Positions 12,001-23,150 of a stretch of DNA of 64,000 nt are shown piece by piece; the stretch's first letter is position 1; each line of letters begins with the position of its first letter. The stretch spans positions 8,246,001 to 8,310,000 of the forward strand of contig NW_020825294.1 in the NCBI RefSeq assembly GCF_003286085.1, written 5' to 3'. The notes under the pieces were generated by a model. It was not told the origin of the DNA. It searched no databases and saw only the letters and a program-made list of their open reading frames with translations. Source of the stretch: Drosophila persimilis (Eukaryota > Arthropoda > Insecta > Diptera > Drosophilidae). The position numbers and the translations under genes are program-made.

Positions 12001-15000
12001 TAAACCTTGCCACAATTCATATTTCCGGTCACCCATTCCAGAGCACAGCCGAGCAGAGCAGAGCGTTCGAATACGAATAGGAAATAAAATATTAAATTGA
12101 AAACCGAATTTTTATTCAAAATGCTTTCAAACTTATGTGTTTGCACATGACTTTTCTTTGGAGTTTTCCCAAGACCCGCCACCCAATCCGCCCATTTGGC
12201 CCCGGGCCTCAGCGGATGCGTATGTGTTTGCTTAACCTTTGAACTTTTGTGTACCCAAAAACCCCTAAAACTACACCTCGAGGCCGGCTCAAGCATAAAG
12301 TAAATATCTGTGCAAATACCATCCGTATTTAACGAAAGTAAATTAAATTTTCAATTTAGATAATAAATAAAAAGGTAAAAATTGTAATTTGCTTGCTATC
12401 CGGATTAAAGTGAGCGGAATCCGCAAACACCGGAATATGCCAATAGAAGATAAATCTATTTAAATACATAAGTGAATTAAAACACATTTAAACGCTCTGA
12501 TGTATTACAATATTTGTAATGTTTTAGGAATTAAGGAATCAAACATTGAATTAGGACAATATTTGCAGTATCTATTGTATTCCGGAAGGAGAAAGGCGAA
12601 AGTTACTTTTAAAATTACGCCGGACTTTGTTTTAGGTTCGGTTTAGAACAAACGTTGGTCTACTGCCCTCCGCCTAAGCCTCTTCGATGGGGAGACAATC
12701 CCCGATAACATTCTCCAGGATTTCTCCGCCATATCTCTGTAGAATCTGGGATCTATCTGGTATCCAGAAGCGAGGCCATGCCAATCGAATGGATCTAAAC
12801 ACTCTACCCAGTGGACATTGATGGATATATTGATGCATTCCCCGCTCCCCGCACCCAGCTCCCTTCGTGTCGCCCTCCGGCTTCTGGGCAAAGTTTGAAA
12901 GTTAATTAATGACATTTACTGGAACATCTAAAAACTAATTATGCATAAAATGGCCAAGGTATTATTGCAAGCCCACTATAAATTTTCACAAACTGTGCAG
13001 CAATCGCACAAGCACGAACAACAAGAACAACACCGATAACAAACTAACCCTGATTATACGAGTACGTACGTACGTACGTACGTACGTCCACCTGACCCAG
13101 AGCCAGAGTGCCGGGCAAATCGATTAGAACAACAAGGAGCGCTACAACGGTGAGGCAATTACCAGGGACCCCCCGACAACACAATGACAATGAGGGTGTG
13201 TATGTACACGAGGTCTGTGTGTGTGTGCGCGTTGTTCTATAACAACGGCACAAAATACGCCAACAAATCGGCAATTAATCAAGCCGCAACTGCATAGTAG
13301 AGGCGGAGCAGGAGCAGGAGGAGGAGCAGGAGAAGGAGCAGGAGCTAGAGCTGGAGGATAAGGATAAGGAGCAGTGGGGCAGCAAAAGGAGGAGAAGTCG
13401 AGTCAACTGTCGCTTGGCACTTTAACAATATTTATGCCGAGTGGCAAAACAAAAGGACAATACAGCAGACAGGGTATGCAAATGCTAGGGGTGAGGATAC
13501 CCTATAAGTACAGATGCTTCATGGAGTCGTATAATCATGATAGATCTGGTTAGAATGGATCGATTTAATCATTTGAACCAGCATCTCATCAGTGGGGGCA
13601 TAGCCCAACCGATATGCTCCTGATCAATCTCTGTGTCCTTGTAAGTAAAAGGATAACAAAGAGCCCACAAGGCGCACAGACACAAGTGGTCTCCGGAGTT
13701 CGAGGCGCTCCAGATTCATGTACCAGTAGAGTGGCGGCGAATGGAGTCGAGTGGGGTTAAGTTGGGATAGGGAAGGACACTGGACCGGGGGGGAAGGGAA
13801 AGGAGACCGAGCAGCGTCAGACTTCATTTCGCTCTGGGCCAGGCCGGACAATTAATCATTTTAATTAATAGGACAGGTGTGCCACAGGTTGTTGTTGTCG
13901 AGACGACTCCCCGACTCGAGAGTAATGTGAGCCTTGCCCTCCCCCCATCACTTCCACCTACATCTGAATATCTGTCTCTATATCTGTCTCTCCCACTTTG
14001 TGTCTCCTTGCAGGCGTGCCATCTTGGCCAACGGAGACGTGACAGGAGCGCGAACATTGGCGGGGATTTGGAAGAACGATTATTGGGGCACTCCGCTGGC
14101 GGACAGCGGCTCCCACGGCTCCTGGCGCCCGTTGTGCGTGCTGAGCTTCCGTCTGAACTTCCTGGCGGGTGGCCTGGCGGCCACTGGCTACCACGTGATC
14201 AACGTGCTGCTCCACTGCCTGGCAACATGGCTGCTGGTGCTGGTGGGGCGTACCCTGCTCCCCACCCGGGCCGGAGTCCTGGCCGCTGGCGCACTCTTCG
14301 CCGCCCATCCCGCGCACACGGAGGCTGTGGCCGGCCTGGTCGGGCGTGCCGATCTGGCGGCCTGTGTCTGCTATCTGCTCACGTACCTGACCTATCAGCG
14401 GCACATGCGGAGCCGGGAGTGGAGCTCCCTGGCCCTCACCCTCCTGCTCGCTCTGGCCGCGCTGCTCTGCAAGGAGACGGCCATCACGGCCGTCCTGCTC
14501 TGCGGACTCTGCGACGTGCTACGGGGCCTGGAACAGTCCGATAAGGTGAGTCCCCTACTTTATCTCAGTTGTACCCATTAGTCGTCGTGGGGTTAGGTTT
14601 ATCTACATACATATGTTTGATTGCAATCTTTTGAAGGCTATACATGTAGGGTTTCTATTAGAATCCGCATCTGTTTCCATTGCAACACGACAAATAGCGA
14701 AATCACTCATTCAGCGCTCTCGAGACTCATTTTTTCGCCACACTCTCTGAGTCACGCCATCTGTCTTTTCTGCGACGCAATTACCATGTCGTTCTTTCTC
14801 ATTCTAACCCACACGCATTGCCACAAAGGAACACGCTCAACGCGCGCTCTCTTCTTCTTGTCGCTTTTGATCCTCTCTGAGCGAGTTGCCTCTCTCGCTA
14901 CGCACTCTCTCCCTTCCACCTACACAGCAGTGAACGAGAATAAGCATGCACAGCAATCGCACAGGCAGTGGACAATAACAAACGGTAAATCGTAAAGAAG

Positions 15001-18000
15001 GCAACAGAAGATCTCACTGCGTAGTAAATTGTTCGACAGCAAACAGACCAAAATACACTGAAAATTATGTCGGGAGCCGACATACACTTAACACAACTGA
15101 TATTTAAGCTCCGTTCCGAGTATCTCCAACCCTTTATCACTTTCCGATCCCAACACAACTTCTGTTCCGACTAATACGCTATCAATTACTCATAACTGCT
15201 TTCCCTGTTGCTGATTTCTCAAACCTCCTTCCAGTATCGCCTTCGTTCGCTGTGCATTCTGAGCGTCTTCCTGTTCTGCGCCCTGTACTGCCGCCTGAGC
15301 CTGCTGCCCCGCCCTGCCACGCCTTTTGCGGCCGCAGACAACCCGACGGCCCACGAGGCGTGCTGGTGGACGCGGACTCTGACATTCCTGTACCTGCCAG
15401 CGGCGAACTTCCGGCTGCTGCTGTGGCCGCAGGTCCTCAGCTTCGACTGGGGCATGGAGGCCGTGCCGCGCATCAGGACGCTGTGGGAGGCGCGGAACCT
15501 GCTAAGCGCCGGGTTTTACGGATCTCTGCTGGCCGTGGCCTGGCGGGGCGCCCGTTTGCGCTCGTGCTCCCCCGTGGACTATGCGGCTGTGGCAAGCATT
15601 TCGCTGCCGCTGCTGCGGCGCATTGGAAGCAACAGCTGCCACACCTGGCTGGGCCTGGCCTGCAACTGCCACCATCAACTGAAGGAGGAGCCCCGATCCG
15701 TGGAACGTCAGCACTCGACTGGAGGCACTGCATCCAGCGGCTCCTCGTCGTCGGTTCCCCTGATGGGTGTTGCCTTCCTGGTGCTGCCGTTCCTGCCCGC
15801 CAGCAATTTGCTCTTCCACGTGGGATTCGTGCTGGCCGAGCGCGTTCTGTACCTTCCGAGCGTGGGCTACTGCCTCCTCTTCGGCTACGGCTTCGGCAAG
15901 CTCTGGCAGCGCTCCAAGGGCTCCAGGATGCTGCTCCTCTGCTGCCTGGGCGTGCTGCTGGGCGCCTTCAGCCTCCGCACCGTGCGCCGCAACCTCGACT
16001 GGCGGGACGAGGAGCAGCTCTACCGCAGCGCCATTCCCGTGAATCCGCCCAAGGGTAAGCTGCACCATTACTGTCATCCTGTACACTCCATTATACAGAA
16101 TAGATTTATATGTATTTTCGCTTCTCCTGCAGCTCTGGCCAATCTGGGCAGCGTCCTGAGTGCCCACGGACGCTACGAGGAGGCGAAAGTGGCTCTGACG
16201 GCGGCCATCGCACACCGGCCCCACATGGCGGATGCGCACTTTAATCTGTGAGTAAACGCTCCGTATCCAGTCACGCCCGCAACCCTTTTGCAAATTTAAG
16301 CGAAGTTCGCGCCTGCCTTTGCCCCCGCCCCCGCCCCCGCACCCGCCCCTTTCTGTGGCACGAAACCTGAATCCACAAAATGATGTCGGTTTTTGCTGGA
16401 AGCCTTTTCAAAATTCAAAAGCTCAAAGTGAATGGCTGTGGCGACCTTGGGCGCCTCGAGGTGGGTGGATTAGGGAGCGGCTATTGCACTGCATGGCTGC
16501 TCCTAATGCCAAATGGCAGCTGCTTCGGCATCGGCTTCTGTTTTGTGCTGTTCATGCAAAAAACGTTCGGACAACATCTGAGGAAAAAAGCGAGAAAGTC
16601 GCAGAAGGAGCAGGGCGAGCAGGGGAAGGAGTGGACCGAAGACCGCCCCAGACGCATCGCGCATACAAATCAACCCGGTCAGATCTTGAGCTCCTGCGCA
16701 TTCCGGCGCGGGGGTGCCTGTTTTGCATCTTTTGGATGGCAATTTGCATGCACTCGGCAGCCATCAACTGCAAATAGCTGCTGGATGCACTTTTTTTCTA
16801 CGCAGAAGCACCCCCACCCACAGCCCCACCCGCAGCCCCACCGGGCTCTGTTTGGTCGTTGTCGAGCTTTGTACCTTTGAAAGAGGAGCGAATCGTTCGA
16901 AACAATATGGCCCAAATGAATGCAAGAAGCCTTTTCCGCCCTAATCCCCTCTAGATATGCTGTTAATTAGGCCAAAAGTGAATGGGGCTGCGCCGGGCCC
17001 TAGATTCCTCGAGATATACTCGTCGCACTACTTGCAGCTGGAACTGTTTGCACAGGGAGTTCTATTTGCACATTCGAGGCACATGCTCCATCTAAATGAG
17101 GAGGAAATGGGCTGGGCCAGGGGGAAGTCCTGATTTGATTGCTGAGCAATGAGCAGTGACTGCTCGGATTCGGATTCATGCAGCACTCGTATCGGTTTAC
17201 TTAACTTTGGAGAACGGCTTACACGATTATCTATTAGTAGACTTGAATCAGTCACAAAATTAACGAAGATGAGGCGTATCTTACAGCACAGATAATATTC
17301 TTTGAGTTTTGAGAATGAAAGTCGCCTTTGGCCCTTGTCTGGGCACTCTTAAGACAATAAATATACGAGTATTCTGTGTGTGTATGCACGTACAGCCGTC
17401 GTACATCAATGCTTAATGCATCAGCTGTTTCGATTGCATTCATTCGGCATTCCAAGAGCCATTCCCCTTGTCTTATACGAGTATTGTACAATAAATATAC
17501 GAAAGCTCCGACATATATTACGTACTGCTGGGAACAGAACAACAATAACATCACTGGGATTGGAATAGAAAAATTGTAACAACAATGGAGAAATTGGCAT
17601 TTCTGCTTACAAGCTGCACTTGATGCAACAATATGAGAAAGGAAAACTGCTGACGCATGACGCTGGCATCCTGCTTATCCCGCACTCCACGCCACGCCAC
17701 GCCCCGCCACGCCCCGCCACGCCACCCATTTCTGGTGGGGCCAATGACACTCGACTTTGGACATATGGGAAACAGACTATCCCACACACACACACCCCAG
17801 CAGTGCAGCTCTGGGTACTCCTAGTCGTATTGCAATGCACTCGCTGCCTCGACCGCCAACTGGGAACGCCGAGGGCAGACACTGCCAGATTTGGGGGAGT
17901 GCTCTGCATTACGAGAGAAGCGCCAACATGCCAACGCTTAACGCTTCGCACTCGGTGCCCCATCGAAGGGGAGCCTGGGCCAGAGATGGCAAAAGATTTC

Positions 18001-21000
18001 TCAAAAGTTTAGGGAAGATCCAGATATCACCAACAGGTTTTCCTTTAAAACAGAGCGTTTTATTTGGCTTTATTTCAAGAAATTCTATGTAATGTATTCC
18101 CTTCCAAAAAAGCAGTGAAGGAGCTCTTACTAGTTGGTGTTTTTCTCCACAATTTCCCTGGCCGCATCCACTGTGGCCTGGGCATGCCAATTCTCCACTT
18201 CCTTTGAATATGCAGAACGTCATTTTCAATGCTGGTCGCTGCCCGGGCCCCCCTCTCCCTCTCTGCCGCACGCACACACACACACAGCTGCTCCGTCGAG
18301 GCTCATACGCCGTGTTGGTGTTGTCATTATTGTTGCTGGCATTTCTGCCGTTGTTGCCGGTGCCGTCGCCCTGCTTCTTGTCGCTGTCGTTGATTATTGT
18401 GTTTGACATAATAGGCTTTACGCTCCAAAAAGGGAGAGTAAAAGACGTACACGAGAAATCCGTCCGCTTTGGTCCTTGGGCAAATTGTAGGTAAATCCCC
18501 TGCTCGCTGCCAAGTTTTTTCCCACTGCTTCTTTCTTGAGGGAAGCTGCTCCGGGATGGGGACGGGGACGGGGACGGGGACGGGGGTACGGGGTACGGAT
18601 AGCAATGTGCGTCCAATACAAATAATTGCACAAAACTCCCGAGAGCTAGGGACACTGGCACGAGCTGGGGAGAAGCATTCATGGAAGGCGTAATCATACA
18701 CGATTCCGTCCGCCTTCGTTGCGGAAAAGCGAACACTAAAACTACGGCAAAACCTTCAATGCACTGAGCCGCATCTGCCGCACTGATTGTGTGCGTATTA
18801 AGCGCTTTGTTTCCATGGAAGCCCTACGAATATGGGTATTCTTCGTTTTCCTATTTAAATAAATACTTAACCGGAATGCTTTGTTTTACTCCCAAAAGCT
18901 TCTTTGCACTGCATTCTCCTATTTGTGTGCATATTATGTGCGTGTGTGGGTGTGCATATTTACATATATACAATGGGATTATCCGCTTATGGAAAACATG
19001 GACATTAATGCTTGTATTTTATTTGAAAATCGAGTTTGTTTTGAATTGTTTTTACAAAAACATTTCATTTATTTTTGAATAAAATGCGGAAATAAAAGTT
19101 TCTAGAGTAAATCATTTATTTTGTGGCTTAAATTAGTTTTTTTAATATAAATCTCTGCAAATATCTAAGGTTTGGAAAATTATTCAAAATATTAGTTGAT
19201 AAAAAATTAAAATATTAATTTAAGAGCAAGTTCCTGGGCATTTGAAAATCTTGTATCATCCTTTGGAAAAATAGGAAAATAGAGAAGACTAGAGAAACTA
19301 TCAAAAGAAGGAAACATACTCGTTTATATATCTTTGGACGTCTTAGAGGAAATTTATAATAAGGCCAATGACATATAAGCAAAGCGCGAACTTCATAACT
19401 GCTAGGGCTTCACGCCTGGAGGTTATTAACTGGGCTCAAAGCGATACACGAGACGTTCGGCCCGCGGGCTGTAAAGATGTCCAGGCCTTGGGGAAGCCAA
19501 GGCAAAGAACTCATTTCGAGGGCCGTAAAAGTTTAAAGCGCTTTTCGCTCCCACTCAGGCCTCCTTTCAATCTCCGTCGCTCTGGCCTGTTCGTTATCCG
19601 CCTGCCTCTCGCCAGTGTTGCCTTTGCAGCTTATCGAAAAGTTGTCTGATTGAATTTTTGCCTTTTCCACTTGCAGAATGCAACAGTGGACCCCACACTG
19701 CCCCACACTACCCCACCCTTGTCTTGTCCCATCCTCCAGCTAATCTGAAAGTGGGCAGAGGAGATTGAAACATTTACATTATGAAAGCTTTAAGAGATTG
19801 CCGAGCTGTGAAGTTTTCATTGTCGGAACAGGGCAGCACTTTCCGATTCCTAATCGAAAATCAATGTCAGGTGCCCTTCAGCCGCCCAGCAGGGGGGCTG
19901 GAACGCGGGGTGGGCGTGTGCGTCGCGGATAAGCAGCTGTTTGTACATTATTTACTCGTAAGCCATCAATAGCCCGGATATCTCTGGCTGTGCACCTTGC
20001 GCCCGATACCTGCGGCTACAAATTTTCAGTGCCTGCCACGTGCCTTCAGCCGAGTGAAGCATCCACCTTGCTGTCTGGCTCTGGATCTCCCCCTACATCT
20101 GCTCCCCGTCTAGTCGAGCGCCAGTCAACTGTCATGGATTTATTGTGCTCTGTGCTCTGTGCTCTGTGCTGATGCTGCTCTGATTTTTAGCTGCAAAATG
20201 CCACAGCAAAGGATAAGTTGAGTGGTGGGTGGTGGCGGGTGGCAGGTCCGAGGGGTGCCACCGCTGGTGGGGCGGAAGTCAAAGTAACAGGCAACCAAAC
20301 ACCAAAACCAAAAAATCACTGAGCTGTATAATTCGATTTCTCTTTTTCACTCTTTTTTCCCCCCCTTTTTTTCACTCTTTTCCCCCCTATTCTGTGATTT
20401 TTGAGTCTTGCACTTATTTTGCTGCTGTGTTTTTCTACCTGAAAAAAACAAAAAACTTTAAAATAAATAGAACAACATGGCTTGTATTTCTTTTCCCCAC
20501 ATATGTGTACATATATGCACAGATCCGACCGGAATGGAATAGAATTCTATGGAATAGAATAGAATAGAATACTCAATATTCAGTTGAGCAAATCCCTCCG
20601 TTGTCCGTCTGCCATTCGTATGCATTCACTTGGCTCCATTTTGGTTGCGTTACTCCAGCGAGTTCTGGGGGAGGGGGGAGGGGGGTTCGACGAAACTGTG
20701 GCCAACGAGGACCTTTCACAGAGAAAGCCGAGAATAAAATTTAAACAAATTCAACTCCGGCTACGACGACATGTGCGAGTGTTTATTGAATAGTTGGCAT
20801 GCCAGCCCGTAGATATCCCGAGACTTGTCGGTGACTCCGAGAGGGGCTTTGATGGGCCAATATAAACATATGAAAGATACATTTTGGAGAACTTTTAATT
20901 CCTCATAGAACCTACAACATTTGAAGGGTTTTTTAATAAGCTGCAATTCATATTTAGACTGCAGCAAAGAGCTCCAAAATGTGTGCAGCTATTGCCCGAA

Positions 21001-23032
21001 TCTCCCTTCAAAGGCCCCTGTATGTACACATATGTATGCTCACACATATGTACATATGTACACAGTGCATGCACATGAAACACATGTTGTAAGCTGCTTT
21101 TTGTCAAAATCCAAAGTCTCTTCAATCTGCCCTCTTGTTGATTTTATAGCCTTGTCGCAACTCAACACAAATTTCAGAGCGCGCCGTTTGTTTGCACAAC
21201 TTTGTTGGTTTCTACTTTTTTGCTGTTGTTGTTGTTGTTTTTTTTTTTTGTATGCAGATATTTGGATATTGCTGCTGTGCCGGAGCAATCTGTGCTTCGG
21301 TTTATTTGGCACTGTTTTGGAATAAAATGCTGCCTTTATTTGAAACCACTTATCCATGCATACGGGCAGGCGAAACTTTGCGTATACCTAGCTAAATATT
21401 CAAATATCCCGTTATCCCAGCCCAGGCATGTATGAATAGCCATCGGGGAGGTCCAGCTCCACTGGGCATTGGGTATGGGGGTATGGCACCACCCACTCGG
21501 GGGCAGCTATGTTAATTAAATGAAGCCCGGGGAAAGTCCACTTGAAGGTCAACATTCAGCATATTCCAGCACTCGAAGGACGCGCTGCAATTAGCAGTGG
21601 AAACCGCACAAAGCAGAGGCAGAGTTAATTTACTCCCAACACTATTAGTCGCTGCAATCCCCAAGTTAAGTAACTTTACTTTCTATCTTCTGCTCTCTTG
21701 CCTCTTCCTCGGCGCTCCCTCGGCGTTCCCTGCCTTTTCTGAATTTTTTAACGAATTTTGCTTTATGATGCCTCGCGAGTCGCCCGACAGAAGGGGCAGA
21801 GAGAAGAACTGTGGAGCGTGTTCCCAAAGTGGATTTCTTTGGAAATTTCCCTGCATTGTTGGCAGGGAAAACAATTTGGCGTTCCTCAAAGCAGCAGAAG
21901 AAATGGCTTAAATTAGCTTTAGTGGCTGGAACATTTTCGGGGATCCTCTTGCATCCATGTGTTCTCTGAGACGATATGCTGTCTATTTTCAGGGGCGTGG
22001 TGCATCAGAAGCAGCTGAACTTCAGTTCCGCTGTCTCCAGCTACCGGCGGGCCATCGGCCTGCGTCCCCAGCTGGCCGTGGCATTCCTGAACCTGGGCAC
22101 ATCCCTGCTGTCCCTGGACAGCCAGCACGGGGAAGCCGACTCAGTATTCCGGTCTGGAGCGCGTCTGCAGGGGCATGGAGTACGAGATCGCGTGGCCCAC
22201 GAGGAGGCGCGCTATGCCTGCTACCTGCAACTGGGCTCCCTGTACCGCTCTAGGAACAGGCTGCAAGAGGCAGCGGCCGTGCTGACAGAAGCCTTGGAAG
22301 CCCTCTTCCGGCCACGACAGGAGCAACGAGCTACGCTGCACTTTCGCTTGGGCGAGATCTATGCGGAGATGCAGCAGTGGGAGGAGGCGGAGCGGCAGCA
22401 GCGATTGGCCATGCAGCTGCAGCCCCAGCACGGAGCTGCCTATGTGACCTTTGGCCAGACACTGGCCAGGAATGTGAGTACAGATAAGCCCAATGGCCAC
22501 CGAGACCGACTTGACTGACCTTTGCCCCAATCCTACAGAGCAGTCGCCATGCTGAGGCGGAGCTCTGGTTCAAGCGGGCCCTCCAGACAGCCCCCCTGGA
22601 GCCCAGCTCCCACCATTACTATGGTAAGTAGTCCACGGGGAGTCCTATTATGAGTGGGAAGCACCTATGGTTATTCGCTTATTCCTCGCAGCTGATTTCC
22701 TGGAGCAGCAAGATCGCTACCAGGAGGCACTCGGCCTCCGCCTGAGGGCCGCCGCCTTGGCGCCCAAGGACTACGCCCTGCACTCGGCCGTGGCAGATGC
22801 CCTGCGTCTGCTGAACCGCCTGGTCGAGGCGGAGCTGTGGTATCGCAAGGCGGTGGCCCTCCAGCCGCTGGCGGCCCACGCCCACGCCAACCTGGGCGCC
22901 ATTCTGCAGATGCGGGGCATCAGGCAGGAGGCCGTCGATAGCTACCGCAGGGCCCTGCAACTGCAGCCAGGACACGCCACCAGTCGGGCCAATCTGGCGC
23001 GTATGAAGGCGGCCCTGGACACCAACACGTAG
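8355..23032 (+). CDS. Tmtc: Tmtc family protein O-mannosyl-transferase (TM plus TPR), seven coding exons
   Basis: Coding exons are 8355-8452, 14014-14545, 15235-16054, 16133-16247, 21993-22473, 22539-22623 and 22692-23032. Joined, they encode 823 residues and end in TAG. The start follows a strong acceptor (CCTTGCAG, then C and ATG), so a 5' non-coding exon is expected. The N-terminal half is hydrophobic with several membrane segments. The YDD motif (residues 30-32) is the first-loop acidic motif of GT-C transferases and is followed by the family-typical RRAILANGD. A DUF1736-type segment (NFRLLLWP..LS.DW) lies near 268-282. Residues of about 484-820 form TPR repeats (ALANLGSVL, AHFNLGVV, AFLNLGTSL, HANLGAIL). 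TMTC proteins sit in the ER membrane and add O-mannose to cadherin-type domains. Introns of 5.6 kb (after the YDD motif) and 5.7 kb (inside the TPR region) hold only repeats, except for a possible small minus-strand exon near 18.1 kb. Fly genomes have four Tmtc paralogues. Synteny suggests CG31690 (Tmtc1), which I could not confirm. Confidence 0.93.
8753..8778. repeat. 26-bp poly-G tract
   Basis: An uninterrupted run of 26 G lies in the first large Tmtc intron. Similar shorter runs occur at about 8599-8610 and 4864-4880. Runs like this are prone to length error in assemblies and to slippage in the genome. Confidence 0.9.
9064..9091. repeat. (CA)n microsatellite
   Basis: A pure CA dinucleotide run of about 14 units in the first large Tmtc intron. 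Other CA/TG arrays in the window include about 9389-9410, 24150-24180 and 25168-25194. Confidence 0.9.
13062..13087. repeat. (GTAC)n tetranucleotide repeat
   Basis: A self-complementary GTAC/ACGT tandem repeat of about 6.5 units, able to form a hairpin or cruciform, in the Tmtc intron about 900 bp before the second coding exon. Confidence 0.9.
18059..18219 (-). other. Possible small minus-strand terminal exon inside the Tmtc intron
   Basis: On the minus strand an open frame runs from 18219 to a TAG at 18130-18132. Its 29 codons end in EIVEKNTN, and the third positions are rich in G and C, as in coding sequence. About 55-75 bp past the stop are two minus-strand AATAAA signals (plus-strand TTTATT at 18069-18074 and 18059-18064). 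Further upstream on the same strand, two separate short segments both contain a TKADG string (about 18707-18724 and 18458-18473), hinting at other coding or decayed pieces. I could not join these into one gene and do not recognise the product. It could be a nested gene, a broken retrocopy or chance. Confidence 0.3.
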
Positions 23033-23144
23033 CAGAGGCAGAGCTTTACTTGGTGGGACTGAGGGCAAATAAATGTAGATAGCAATTGAAGGAACTGAAC
23101 TCGAGATTAATTGAGGGACAGCTGGAAGTCCCATATATTTTTGA

Positions 23145-23150
23145 AATAAA
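23145..23150 (+). terminator. Tmtc polyadenylation signal
   Basis: AATAAA lies 113 bp past the Tmtc stop codon. An earlier AATAAA at 23068-23073, 36 bp past the stop, is an alternative. The transcript probably ends shortly after one of these. Confidence 0.6.

Noticed and set aside
12643-12915. 90-codon minus-strand open frame, not low in complexity
   Set aside because: Looks peptide-like but I recognise no family, and there is no promoter, splice or polyadenylation context; kept only as a note.
13934-14404. Long open frames on both strands over the second Tmtc coding exon
   Set aside because: Shadows of the GC-rich Tmtc exon in other frames; the phase-consistent joined reading is the Tmtc one.
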